The position numbers were made by a program, and so were the translations under genes. The notes beneath the pieces were generated by a model. The model did not search any database and was not told where the DNA came from. It worked only from the letters and a program-made list of their open reading frames with translations. Below are positions 9,387-17,490 of a stretch of 64,000 bases of DNA, one piece after another; position 1 is the stretch's first letter; each line of letters begins with the position of its first letter. The stretch comes from CAVVKW01 sp963749035 (GTDB taxonomy: Bacteria > Verrucomicrobiota > Verrucomicrobiia > Chthoniobacterales > JAATET01), in NCBI GenBank assembly GCA_963749035.1, contig CAVVKW010000001.1, forward strand, positions 248,001-312,000. Reading direction: 5' to 3'.

Positions 9387-10124
9387 TCAAAGCGCCTTCA
9401 CGATCATCCAGACTGACATCGCGATCATCATCAGATTCTCGGTGAGCGAGATGAAGCCGAGCGGGACGCTGCTACCGCCGCCCACGCAGGCGCAGTTGAT
9501 GTCTCGCTTCTCGATGTAGACGGCCTTGACGACTGAGATCGCCCCGACGGTGCTCACGAAGAGCGCGGCTGGTGCGGCGATCCACGTGGCGAGACCGGCG
9601 ATCATGAGGATGCCCGCGCCCGCTTCGACAAATGGGTAAACGTAAGAATACGGGACGTAGCGTCTGGCGATCACGTCGTATTGGATAAAGCCGGTGGCGA
9701 AGGAGAGCAGGTCCTGGAGCTTGAGGATACCGAGGACGCACATGCTGAAGGCGATGAAAAGCTCCAGCACGCGAATGACCGCCAGACCGCCCTGCATTGC
9801 CCAGCAGGTCGTCAACGCCATGAGGAACGTGACGGCGAACACGACGACGACCGGTTGATAGGTCTTCCCTTCCTTGGGATCGGGGCCTTTGCCGAGGTGC
9901 TTGCGGAGGGCGTCGTAGCCGCCGAGGTGGTCACCCTCGATGAAGATCTGCGGTGTCTCGTCGTAGCCGTGTTCTTTTTTGTATTCCTTGTTGGCGTCCA
10001 TCGACTCGAGGTGATGATCATCGATTTCGTAATCGTTACGGCGGAGGAGATCGATGGCCTTGATTCCCCAAGGGCAGAGGTGCTCCGGGGTGACCATTCG
10101 GTAGATGGTGGCTTTCTTTTTCAT
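9387..10124 (-). CDS. glutaredoxin domain fused to MauE/DoxX-like membrane domain
   Basis: The N-terminal 75 residues resemble a glutaredoxin (YRMVTPEHLCPWGIKAIDLL, then TPQIFIEGDHLGG), but the usual CPYC is CPWG, leaving one active-site cysteine. The remaining 160 residues carry about four TM helices in the MauE/DoxX style, with a cysteine pair (INCACVGG) near the end. Such fusions are thought to move thiol redox equivalents across the inner membrane. In this copper operon a role in thiol repair or delivery of reductant to periplasmic copper proteins is plausible but unproven. It follows the DUF305 gene by 30 bases. Confidence 0.78.
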   Translation of the reverse strand: MKKKATIYRMVTPEHLCPWGIKAIDLLRRNDYEIDDHHLESMDANKEYKKEHGYDETPQIFIEGDHLGGYDALRKHLGKGPDPKEGKTYQPVVVVFAVTFLMALTTCWAMQGGLAVIRVLELFIAFSMCVLGILKLQDLLSFATGFIQYDVIARRYVPYSYVYPFVEAGAGILMIAGLATWIAAPAALFVSTVGAISVVKAVYIEKRDINCACVGGGSSVPLGFISLTENLMMIAMSVWMIVKAL

Positions 10125-10154
10125 GAGACTTTGCGTTTGCCGCGTGACTTGCGG

Positions 10155-10604
10155 CTACTTGTGTTCGAGATCGGCAATCAGTGTCTTCATCTGCGCGATT
10201 TCCTCGCGCTGAGCTTTGATGATGCCATCAGCCAACTCGCGCACCCGTGGGTCGGAGATGTGGGCTCGCTCGCTCGTCAGGATGGCGATGGAGTGATGCG
10301 GAATCATCGCTTTCATCCACGAGACATCTTCGACGGTCGCCTGGCTGCGCACGAGCCAGAGGGAAAGGGTGAAGACGAGAACACTGCCGACGAAAATGCC
10401 GGTGTTCAAACGTCGGTTCCCATACATGCCGAGCATAAAGGCCAGCATGATGACGGCCATGGTCGCGCCCATGAGAATGGCCATGTAGACCCGGGTTTCG
10501 CTGAAAAAAAGGTGATCCAGCGCGTAGGTGTTCAGATACATGAGCGCGAACATCACGACTGCCGACGTGGCGATCATCGCTCCGAATTTTGCGTATTTAT
10601 TCAT
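10155..10604 (-). CDS. DUF305-like membrane protein
   Basis: 149-aa protein with three predicted TM segments in the first 95 residues, then a C-terminal DUF305-type helical segment containing SWMKAMIPHHSIAI, whose Met/His residues form a metal site in CopM-type copper-binding proteins. In classical DUF305 proteins the domain is periplasmic; here the topology would place it after three TM passes. It lies 56 bases downstream of a multicopper oxidase gene in the same operon. Likely periplasmic copper handling, inferred from the motif and neighbourhood. Confidence 0.75.
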   Translation of the reverse strand: MNKYAKFGAMIATSAVVMFALMYLNTYALDHLFFSETRVYMAILMGATMAVIMLAFMLGMYGNRRLNTGIFVGSVLVFTLSLWLVRSQATVEDVSWMKAMIPHHSIAILTSERAHISDPRVRELADGIIKAQREEIAQMKTLIADLEHK

Positions 10605-10660
10605 GGGTATTTCAGCGTGGATTCCAAGAAATTCGCCCGCCGTGGTCCGCTCGGTTGTCC

Positions 10661-12127
10661 CTAAGTCTGCTGCTGCTGACCTCGTTTGTCGTAATCTCCT
10701 CTCACGATGGCGTCGAAGACGGCACCGGGTTCGATCTTTTCGTCGCCGTGCATCACGCGATCGTAGAGGTCGTCGGGCAGCACGCGGAGGACGGTCATGA
10801 GGCCCTTCGCCGCCATCGACCAGTCCTTGCGCATGCCGCGGGCTTCGCGTTTGCCGTTGATTTTGTGCATGGCGTCCATGCTCATCGACATGCCCTGCAT
10901 CTTCTGCGGGTAGCCGGGGGTGTCGAAGGCGGGGTTATCCAGCGCGTCGGCCGGGACGGGGCGGTTGCTGGCTCGGAGGTAATCACTGACCTCCGAACCG
11001 CGGATGCGCGGGCCGACCTGCTCGACCATGTGGTTCATCATGTGGTGGACCATGTGACAGTGGAAGATCCAGTCGCCGGGATTGAAGGCGATGAACTCGA
11101 AGTCGCTGGCCATGGCGACACCGACAAGCGAGACGTTGCGCGGGATCCAGGCGCTCGGCGGGATGCGCCCGGCCTCCGTCCCGGTGAGCCAGAAGGTGTG
11201 GCCGTGCAGGTGGATGGGATGGTGTTGCATGGGGCTGAAGTCCATGAGCCGGACGCGCACTCGCTCGCCCTGCCGACAGACGAGCGGCGTGGCGTAGGGG
11301 CCGCTGCGGCCATTGATCGTGTGCCAATTCCAATCCATTCGCATCGAGTCGGGCGTGTTCGTATTCGCGTCGATGAAGAAGTTCTGGAAGATGAGCGCGA
11401 AGTCGCGGTCCACCGGCGGATCGTAGGCGACGCGCGGGTGAATGATGAAGAATCCGACCATGCCGAAGGCTTCCTGCATGGCGATGTGGGAGTGGTAAAA
11501 AAAAGTGCCCGTCTGGTGCAGGTCGAATTCGTAAACGAACGTCTTGCCGGGCTCGATAAGCGGCTGGGTGAGTCCGGGAACGCCGTCGTATTGGACCGGC
11601 AGTTCCAACCCGTGCCAATGGACGGTCGTCGGCTCGGGCAGGTCGTTGTGGACGATGATGCGCACGCGGTCGCCCTGAAAAGCTTCGATCATGGGACCGG
11701 GCATGCTGCCGTTGTAGCCCCAGACGTTCATGAAGTAGCCGGGCAGGAACTCTTCCTTTACGGCCATTGCACGGAGTTCGAATTCCTTCACGCCGCCGAT
11801 CATCTTCCACGGCACCTTCGTCATGTCGGTCATCTCGCAGAGCACGGGCTCGAGGCCGGACGCGCGGCGGCCCGGCACGAGCTTGCCGAGATATTGGTCG
11901 GAACCAACCGGCCCGCCGAAGCTCGGGTGCCAGCGGGAGTAGCTGTCGAAATCGCCGGGGATTGCACCCGACTCGGGCGTCGCGGCTGGCGATGGCTCGG
12001 TTTCGGGCGTTTGACCGGAGGTGGTTGCCACTCCACCGACGATCCCGACGGCGGCGGCGGCCCCGGCTTTGGTCAGAAATTGGCGGCGGGTCGCGGCGGA
12101 ATTTTTCGATTCGTCGGATGAGGTCAT
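10661..12127 (-). CDS. Tat-exported multicopper oxidase (copper-operon type)
   Basis: 488-aa periplasmic oxidase from ATG 12127. It has a twin-arginine signal (TRRQFLTKAGAAAAVG) and the four copper-ligand motifs: VHWHGLEL, FYHSHIA, HHPIHLHGHTF and FHCHMVHHMMNHM. These build one type 1 site and the trinuclear centre, so cuprous-ion or organic oxidase activity is expected. The extra Met/His residues after the HCH motif are typical of copper-resistance oxidases. A longer frame upstream runs into the TolC-like gene and is discarded because the Tat signal fixes the start. It starts 5 bases after the stop of that TolC-like gene, suggesting translational coupling. Confidence 0.9.
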   Translation of the reverse strand: MTSSDESKNSAATRRQFLTKAGAAAAVGIVGGVATTSGQTPETEPSPAATPESGAIPGDFDSYSRWHPSFGGPVGSDQYLGKLVPGRRASGLEPVLCEMTDMTKVPWKMIGGVKEFELRAMAVKEEFLPGYFMNVWGYNGSMPGPMIEAFQGDRVRIIVHNDLPEPTTVHWHGLELPVQYDGVPGLTQPLIEPGKTFVYEFDLHQTGTFFYHSHIAMQEAFGMVGFFIIHPRVAYDPPVDRDFALIFQNFFIDANTNTPDSMRMDWNWHTINGRSGPYATPLVCRQGERVRVRLMDFSPMQHHPIHLHGHTFWLTGTEAGRIPPSAWIPRNVSLVGVAMASDFEFIAFNPGDWIFHCHMVHHMMNHMVEQVGPRIRGSEVSDYLRASNRPVPADALDNPAFDTPGYPQKMQGMSMSMDAMHKINGKREARGMRKDWSMAAKGLMTVLRVLPDDLYDRVMHGDEKIEPGAVFDAIVRGDYDKRGQQQQT

Positions 12128-12132
12128 GGGTC

Positions 12133-13452
12133 TTAGCGAGGTTTGGGGTTGGAATCGATGTGACCGGCGGGCAGCGGGCCGGGCGGCGGCATCAGGCCGG
12201 AGGTGAGGAGGTAGCCGTCGATGAGCGTCTGCGCCTCGCGGAGCGCTACCCACTGGTCGATGTTGAGGAGACGCTTGCCGAAATAGAACTGCTGGGTTTC
12301 CAGGACCGGCGGCCACGCGAGACGGTTGGCTTGATAGCTCTTCAGACTGGTTTCGTAGGCTTCCTTCGCTTCGGGCAGGACGCTCTTCTGATACGCGAGG
12401 ATGCGCTGGCGCATCGTCTCGAACTGCATGTAAACCGGCGCGAGCCGCTGCATGAGATCGCGCTGGACGCGAAGGATTTCGCTTTGCTGGCGGGCGAGGT
12501 CGGCCTGGGCCTGCCGCACGGTGCCTTGGTTGCGGTCGAAGACGGGTAGCTCGATGCTGGCGGACACGTTGAAGACGTTTTCCTGGATTCCGAAGTCGAA
12601 GTTGTGGCCGTAGGCCCCTTGAAGCGTGAGGTCGGGAATCGGCTCGACGCGCTCGCGACGCACCGTGATCTCGTCGGCGCGCAGCTTGGCGTCGGCGGCC
12701 TTGACCTGCGGGCTGTTAAGGAACAATTCCCGCAGCGCGGTGTCCCAGTCGCTCGCGGGGACGGTGCCCATGAGCGGATCGGTGATCGTCTTTTTCGGGA
12801 CGGTCGTGCCGACGACGGCTTCGAGATTCTGCCAGGCGGCGGTGAGCTGATTCTCGGCCATCTGGACGTTGAGTTCCTGCTCGGTGAGCGCGATGCGGGC
12901 CATGGCGACATCGACTTCGTTGGCCTGGCCGACGTTGAAAAGCTCGCCCGCGGTGAGAACGCCGTCGCGGAAGGATTCGAGGAGTTCTTTTTGAACGGTG
13001 AGATGCTCCTGACGCCCGAGCACCCGGTAGGCGTGGATTCGCACGTCGTTGCGAACGCTCAGGATCTGCGCCTCGCGGTCGAACCCCGACACCTCGGCAC
13101 GGGCGAGGTATTTCTTTTTACTGAGATCGAGTTTGGCGGGGACGACGAATCGCTGCTGGACGAAGCCGCCCTGAAATTCACCGGGGCTTTCGAGGTATTG
13201 TTCGTGCGTGGCCCCGATCTGCTCGCCCATGTAGCCCACGGTCGGATTTGGGTAAAGTCCAGCCTGTTCGGCCTTGGCGAGTTCACCTTCGACGACGGCC
13301 TCCGCCTGCCGGAGCGTCGGGTTGTTCACGAGGGCGAGTTGCTCGTAGTGGGCGATGGTCCCGGGCGCGGAATCCTTCGGCGGAGATTCGCCGCCGGCCA
13401 TAACGGACAGGGCGGGAAATAGAACGAGCAGGATGAGAGGTCGGTGGATCAT
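12133..13452 (-). CDS. TolC-family outer-membrane protein paired with a multicopper oxidase
   Basis: 439-aa TolC-like protein with a signal peptide (MIHRPLILLVLFPALSVMAGG) and the two long helical OEP repeats (NNPTLRQAEAVVEGELAKAE; SPQVKAADAKLRADEITVRR). It sits between two multicopper oxidase genes, 20 bases after one and 5 before the next. No RND or adaptor gene belongs to this operon, so either it works with the Cus pump encoded nearby or it acts in an unfamiliar oxidase-linked export route. The TolC + oxidase pair is repeated immediately upstream. Confidence 0.87.
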   Translation of the reverse strand: MIHRPLILLVLFPALSVMAGGESPPKDSAPGTIAHYEQLALVNNPTLRQAEAVVEGELAKAEQAGLYPNPTVGYMGEQIGATHEQYLESPGEFQGGFVQQRFVVPAKLDLSKKKYLARAEVSGFDREAQILSVRNDVRIHAYRVLGRQEHLTVQKELLESFRDGVLTAGELFNVGQANEVDVAMARIALTEQELNVQMAENQLTAAWQNLEAVVGTTVPKKTITDPLMGTVPASDWDTALRELFLNSPQVKAADAKLRADEITVRRERVEPIPDLTLQGAYGHNFDFGIQENVFNVSASIELPVFDRNQGTVRQAQADLARQQSEILRVQRDLMQRLAPVYMQFETMRQRILAYQKSVLPEAKEAYETSLKSYQANRLAWPPVLETQQFYFGKRLLNIDQWVALREAQTLIDGYLLTSGLMPPPGPLPAGHIDSNPKPR

Positions 13453-13472
13453 TCGTATCGAGAGGTTTCGGT

Positions 13473-14894
13473 TCAGCCGGTCCCGGCGGGTGTTTTTGGG
13501 TCGATTCCGTCGCGAGTCAGATCGTCGGCGCTGGCGACCACCGCCTGGGTTCCCGGTGGATTCTCGAACCAGCCACCGTAGAGGAAATCCTCACCCTTCG
13601 CGGGATCGAGGTCGCCGAGGTCGGCGCGGATTTTCACGTTCGTATACATGCCGCCCATCGTGATGTAGCCGTGCGGGCCGACCGAGCCGACCATCGGGAC
13701 GCTGTTCCCCGGGATGCGCATCCCCATGTCGCCCATGTCCCCCATCCCGTCCTGACCCATCGTCATGTAGCCAGGGAGAAAGGTGCGGACCTGCTTGTCG
13801 AGTCCGCCGGGATCGACGCCGATGAGGTTCGGGATGGCGTGACCCATCTGGTTCATGACGTGGTGCGTCATGTGGCAGTGCATCGCCCAATCGCCGGGAT
13901 TGTCGGCGATGAACTCCACTGTCCGCGTGCTGCCAGTCGGCACGAGGACGGTCGTCTCAGGCCATTGACCGGCCTCGGGAATCGGCCCGCCATCGGTTTC
14001 GATGAGCTTCCAGGCGTGCCCGTGGATGTGAATCGGGTGGTGGTCCATCGCGGAGAGGTTGCCAATGCGGACTCGGACCCGGTCGCCAAGCTTCGCGAGC
14101 AACGGTGCCGTGCCGGGGTAGGCGCGGCCATTGAAGGTGAGGATATTAAAATCCGTCATCTCGTTCGGATCGGGGCGGCGGGTGCCGGGCACAATCTTCC
14201 ACTCGCTGAGCATGTAGGTGTAGTCGCGGTCGGGCGCGGGCGACGGCATCTCGCGGGGATGCACGATAAACATCCCGAGCATCCCGAGCGCCATCTGCGT
14301 CATCTCGTCGTGGTGCGAGTGATACATGTAAGTGCCGTGCTGCCAGACGGTGAACTCGTATTTGAACGTCTCGCCGGGCGGGACCGGTGCCTGGCTCAAG
14401 CCACCCACGCCGTCCATGCCGCTGGGCACCAGCAGGCCGTGCCAGTGAATGCTCGTCGGCGCGGGCAGGTTGTTCGTCACGTAGATGCGGATGTGGTCGC
14501 CTTCGACGCATTCGATGGTCGGCCCGTGGACACTGCCGTTGAATCCCCAGCAGGTGGCTCGCAGTTCATCGTTCGCGTCGGTCTTTGGGATGAAGACGTG
14601 ATCGACCTCCTCGCAGACGAGGTGAAAAATCTTCGCGTCCTCGACGATGCGAAACGGGAGCGCGGAGCCGTTGAGCGTGACGGTCGGACGGTAATGGCGG
14701 CCGGGTTCGCCGGGAGCGAGCGGCTTCCGCATCCACGCGGGTTGACCGGATGCATCAGACGGATAGGCCGACGATGCGGTGGCTGGGCCGGGCGCGGGCT
14801 GCGCCCGCAAGAGCGAGGGCAGAGCGACGGCTCCGGCGGCGATGGCGGAGCCGCTGAGAAACCCGCGGCGAGTGAACGGACTGGATGAGTTCAT
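13473..14894 (-). CDS. Tat-exported multicopper oxidase, second copy
   Basis: 473-aa oxidase with Tat signal TRRGFLSGSAIAAG and complete copper motifs: IHWHGLL, MYHSHHDEM, HHPIHIHGHAW and MHCHMTHHVMNQM. A Met/Asp/Gly-rich segment (MGQDGMGDMGDMGM) near residue 395 resembles metal-binding linkers of copper-resistance oxidases. It differs clearly from the 10661-12127 oxidase, so the two are old paralogues rather than a recent duplication. Its ATG overlaps the stop of the upstream TolC-like gene by 4 bases. Confidence 0.9.
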   Translation of the reverse strand: MNSSSPFTRRGFLSGSAIAAGAVALPSLLRAQPAPGPATASSAYPSDASGQPAWMRKPLAPGEPGRHYRPTVTLNGSALPFRIVEDAKIFHLVCEEVDHVFIPKTDANDELRATCWGFNGSVHGPTIECVEGDHIRIYVTNNLPAPTSIHWHGLLVPSGMDGVGGLSQAPVPPGETFKYEFTVWQHGTYMYHSHHDEMTQMALGMLGMFIVHPREMPSPAPDRDYTYMLSEWKIVPGTRRPDPNEMTDFNILTFNGRAYPGTAPLLAKLGDRVRVRIGNLSAMDHHPIHIHGHAWKLIETDGGPIPEAGQWPETTVLVPTGSTRTVEFIADNPGDWAMHCHMTHHVMNQMGHAIPNLIGVDPGGLDKQVRTFLPGYMTMGQDGMGDMGDMGMRIPGNSVPMVGSVGPHGYITMGGMYTNVKIRADLGDLDPAKGEDFLYGGWFENPPGTQAVVASADDLTRDGIDPKTPAGTG

Positions 14895-16282
14895 GGTTTT
14901 TCGGTTTCAGTTCGGACGACTTTCTTCCCTTCACCGGTAGGCCGACGGGAAGTCAGGCTGCCGCCGACGGCATGCTCAAGCTGGGCGCGGGTGATCCAGT
15001 AGTCGCGCAGGGTATCGACATAACCGCGCTCGGCTTCGAGTTCTTCGGCCTTCGCGAGGAAGAGCGCGTAGGGGCCGATCTGCATGGCATTGTATTGGAG
15101 GACAGAGCGGTTCACGACCTGGATGCGCAGCGGCAGCACCTCGTCGTGGTAGAACGTCGCCTGCTCGCGCAGGCTCGCCAGTTGGTCGCGGTATTGGCGG
15201 ACCTCGGACCGAATGTCCACCGCCAGCGCCTCGAAGCGCGCCTCGGCCCGGCGGAGATCGGATTCGCCGCGGGCGAGCCGGGATTGACCTTGATTGAAAA
15301 TCGGCAGCTCGAGCCGGAACGCCGGTCCCATGTTCAGCGCGCCCTCGATGTCGCGCTCACCGGTGAACCCAAAATCGAGAACCGGAATCCAGCGGTAGGT
15401 GCGCGTGAGTCCGAGCGCCGTCACGACGCTCGCCAGGTCGCGGTGCGTCGCACGCAGATCGAGCCGGTTGGAGACCGCGAGCATTTCCAGATGATCGGGC
15501 GAAAAATCGTTCGCCGGTGGCGGCAGCAGGTCTCCCCGAATTTCCCAGGCCGTCTGCTCGCCCCAGAGTCCCAGCAGCCGATTGAATTCCTCGCGGTGCC
15601 CGGTCAGTTCCGTGGCCGCCCGCGCCAGATTGATCCGCCCCTGGCTGTAGGTCGCCTGCATTTGCAGAAGTTCGAGGTCGGTGACGTTCCCGACCTCGAA
15701 TTGCTTCTGCGACAGATCGAGCCCGGCCGCGTTCGTCTCTTGGACCACCTTCAGCCGCCCGATCAACTGTTGATCGGCCTGCACGCGAAAGTAGGCCATT
15801 TTCACCTCGGCGACGAGGTCGAGCACTTCCGCCGCGACCCGCAGCTCGGCGGCTTCGAGTTGTTCTTCCGACAGCTTCTTCTTGAGCGGAATCATGAGGA
15901 TCTGGGCAAATTCCTGGGCGACGAGCCAGCCGTAGCGATTGAACTGGCTGGCCACGACCGGGAACTGGATTTCGAAATCGACGGAGGGATTCGGCAGCGT
16001 CACGGCCTCGATCACGTCGGCCCGCGCGATGCCAATGTCCTCGAAGGTCGCCTGGAGATGCCGGTTGTTGAGCAACGCGACCTGGACCGCGCCCGCAACG
16101 GTGAGCGGGCCGCGCAAATACTTCTGAATGTGCGCCGCCGCCTCATCCCGCGTGGCGGCATCCTGTTGCCAGATCACCTCGGCGTCGGTGCGCTCGCGCA
16201 CGGTGTCCGCCGCGCGATTCTGCGCGGAGAGCGAACCGGCGAGAAGGACGCCAATGAGGAGGGCGGCAGTTGTCGTTTTCAT
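14891..16282 (-). CDS. TolC-family outer-membrane protein, third copy
   Basis: 463-aa TolC-like protein from ATG 16282 with a signal peptide (MKTTTAALLIGVLLAGSLSAQ) and OEP helices. Its start overlaps the stop of the upstream lipoprotein gene by one base (TGATG), and its stop overlaps the next oxidase start by four. A longer frame exists upstream but only reads through the lipoprotein gene. With the following oxidase gene it forms the first of two TolC + oxidase pairs in this operon. The substrate cannot be told from the sequence. Confidence 0.87.
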   Translation of the reverse strand: MKTTTAALLIGVLLAGSLSAQNRAADTVRERTDAEVIWQQDAATRDEAAAHIQKYLRGPLTVAGAVQVALLNNRHLQATFEDIGIARADVIEAVTLPNPSVDFEIQFPVVASQFNRYGWLVAQEFAQILMIPLKKKLSEEQLEAAELRVAAEVLDLVAEVKMAYFRVQADQQLIGRLKVVQETNAAGLDLSQKQFEVGNVTDLELLQMQATYSQGRINLARAATELTGHREEFNRLLGLWGEQTAWEIRGDLLPPPANDFSPDHLEMLAVSNRLDLRATHRDLASVVTALGLTRTYRWIPVLDFGFTGERDIEGALNMGPAFRLELPIFNQGQSRLARGESDLRRAEARFEALAVDIRSEVRQYRDQLASLREQATFYHDEVLPLRIQVVNRSVLQYNAMQIGPYALFLAKAEELEAERGYVDTLRDYWITRAQLEHAVGGSLTSRRPTGEGKKVVRTETEKP

Positions 16283-16536
16283 CAATGATTCATTCCCGGC
16301 ATGGCCTCCATCGACTCCATCGGAGTGGGTTTCGGTTTCGCGCCCGCGAGGAGGCGGCTGGTCCGCTCGGTTGGCTCGTCCCCGCCAAGCCACGGCTGGC
16401 TCGATACCGGCCCTTCGACCGCTTCTGGGCTGGCTGGATGGGTCGGCGACAACGGAGCCATTGGCGTTGTCGCGCATCCGGCAAGCGCGAGGATGGCAAC
16501 GATCATTGCGCCGGGAACACTAGTGCTCATGGTCAT
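16282..16536 (-). CDS. small Met-rich lipoprotein
   Basis: 84-aa protein with a clear lipobox (LALAGC) after a short signal, then a Pro/Ser-rich stretch and a Met-rich end (MESMEAMPGMNH) that could coordinate Cu(I). I chose ATG 16536 because GAGG precedes it with a 6-base spacer; this gives a 17-base overlap with the upstream membrane-protein gene. An ATG 18 bases further upstream is possible. Similar short lipoproteins with Met/His tails are frequent in copper operons but I know no named family for this one. Confidence 0.7.
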   Translation of the reverse strand: MTMSTSVPGAMIVAILALAGCATTPMAPLSPTHPASPEAVEGPVSSQPWLGGDEPTERTSRLLAGAKPKPTPMESMEAMPGMNH

Positions 16537-17020
16537 GAATAACCTCTGGAGCATTCTCGCCGACCGGACGCAACTCCGGATGCCTCACCCGTCCACCCGC
16601 TTCGGCGATCCAGCCCGCCACCCCGAGACATGCAACGGCGACGACCGCCGTTGCGCTCGCGAGCGGCAGGCTCGCTGCCGGCCATTTGATCGGGAGCGCG
16701 ATCGCCAAAGCGGCGACGGCGGCGAGGACGTAGAACGTCCAAACCGACGCATCCGCGCGGTCCATGTGGGCATCGAGCCAATCGATGCCTGCATCGTCCG
16801 CGATCTTGCGGATCGGCTTATAGGCTTCGGAGCCCGTCGCGTAAACGGGCCAGGCGGAGACGCCCGCCACGACGAGAATCGCCAGCGCGGGCAGGAACGC
16901 GACGCGCTGTCGCACGAAGAACGCCACCGCCAGTCCGAACAACCCCATCACGATGCCGATGATCGGGACGTGGTTGATGAGCAGGTGTTGGTAGGCGGGG
17001 TCGGAGAGTTGCTCGAACAT
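16520..17020 (-). CDS. four-TM membrane protein of unknown function
   Basis: 166-aa protein with four hydrophobic segments and a His-rich C-terminus (VIHDHEH). The opening (AYQHLLINHVPIIGIVMG) recalls DUF2231-type small membrane proteins, but the match is not strong enough to name. It is the first gene of the cluster running from 17020 to 8364, with every junction from here to the third TolC-like gene overlapping. A hairpin terminator lies just upstream, so transcription may enter partly by read-through from 17398. Confidence 0.65.
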   Translation of the reverse strand: MFEQLSDPAYQHLLINHVPIIGIVMGLFGLAVAFFVRQRVAFLPALAILVVAGVSAWPVYATGSEAYKPIRKIADDAGIDWLDAHMDRADASVWTFYVLAAVAALAIALPIKWPAASLPLASATAVVAVACLGVAGWIAEAGGRVRHPELRPVGENAPEVIHDHEH

Positions 17021-17040
17021 GGGAAAAATCAGATGACTGG

Positions 17041-17074
17041 GAAAAGCCCGTCGGAGTTTGACTCTTCCGACGGG
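17041..17074 (-). terminator. hairpin terminator after the 17093-17398 gene
   Basis: A perfect 9-bp inverted repeat (CCCGTCGGA at 17074-17066 and TCCGACGGG at 17055-17047, minus strand) is followed by CTTTT. It lies between the small Cys-rich gene and the 17020 gene. The T tract is short, so partial read-through into the efflux operon is possible. Confidence 0.65.
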
Positions 17075-17092
17075 CCGAAGTGTTTCCGCGCG

Positions 17093-17398
17093 TTAGTGAT
17101 TGTGGTCGCCGTGACCGTCACCGGTCGATTCGGTGGACACCGCCTCGCCAGCTTTGGCCGCTTCCAGCTTTTTCAGGTAGGTTGCCGGGTCTTTGTCGAA
17201 TTTCTTCTTACAATCCTTGCAGCAAAGCTGCACCTCTTGGCCCTCGTATTCAAAGACGTAGGGCTTGCCCATCTCGTCGAGACCCTCACCGGAGACGATG
17301 CAGGTCGTCAGGGGGTAGGTGGATTTGTCATCGGCTGCGTGGGTGATGCCAGTGATTCCGAGGATGAGGGCGGCTAGTAGGGTGGTCAGTTTTTTCAT
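17093..17398 (-). CDS. small periplasmic TRASH/YHS-like metal-binding protein
   Basis: 101-aa protein with a signal peptide (MKKLTTLLAALILGITGITHA) and a YHS/TRASH-like core: TTCIVSGE, then QLCCKDCKKKFDKDP, giving a CC-x2-C metal knuckle. The C-terminus is His-rich (GDGHGDHNH). This architecture suggests a periplasmic copper or heavy-metal buffer. A predicted ECF promoter lies about 47 bases upstream and a terminator directly downstream, so it can be transcribed alone. Related knuckles occur in the 24574 and 34516 proteins. Confidence 0.75.
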   Translation of the reverse strand: MKKLTTLLAALILGITGITHAADDKSTYPLTTCIVSGEGLDEMGKPYVFEYEGQEVQLCCKDCKKKFDKDPATYLKKLEAAKAGEAVSTESTGDGHGDHNH

Positions 17399-17444
17399 GG
17401 TTTGTGTGGTGATGGTTGATGTTCGCGATTGTTGTTCGTTCTTT

Positions 17445-17473
17445 TTGAAACGAGATCATTGCAATTATCCCTC
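17445..17473 (-). promoter_or_regulatory. predicted ECF sigma promoter, small Cys-rich gene
   Basis: Minus strand: GAGGG (17473-17469), 16-base spacer, CGTTTCAA (17452-17445). Unlike most sites of this set it leaves an untranslated leader of roughly 40 bases before the ATG at 17398. Confidence 0.68.
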
Positions 17474-17490
17474 GGTTTTTTTGCAAAAGA

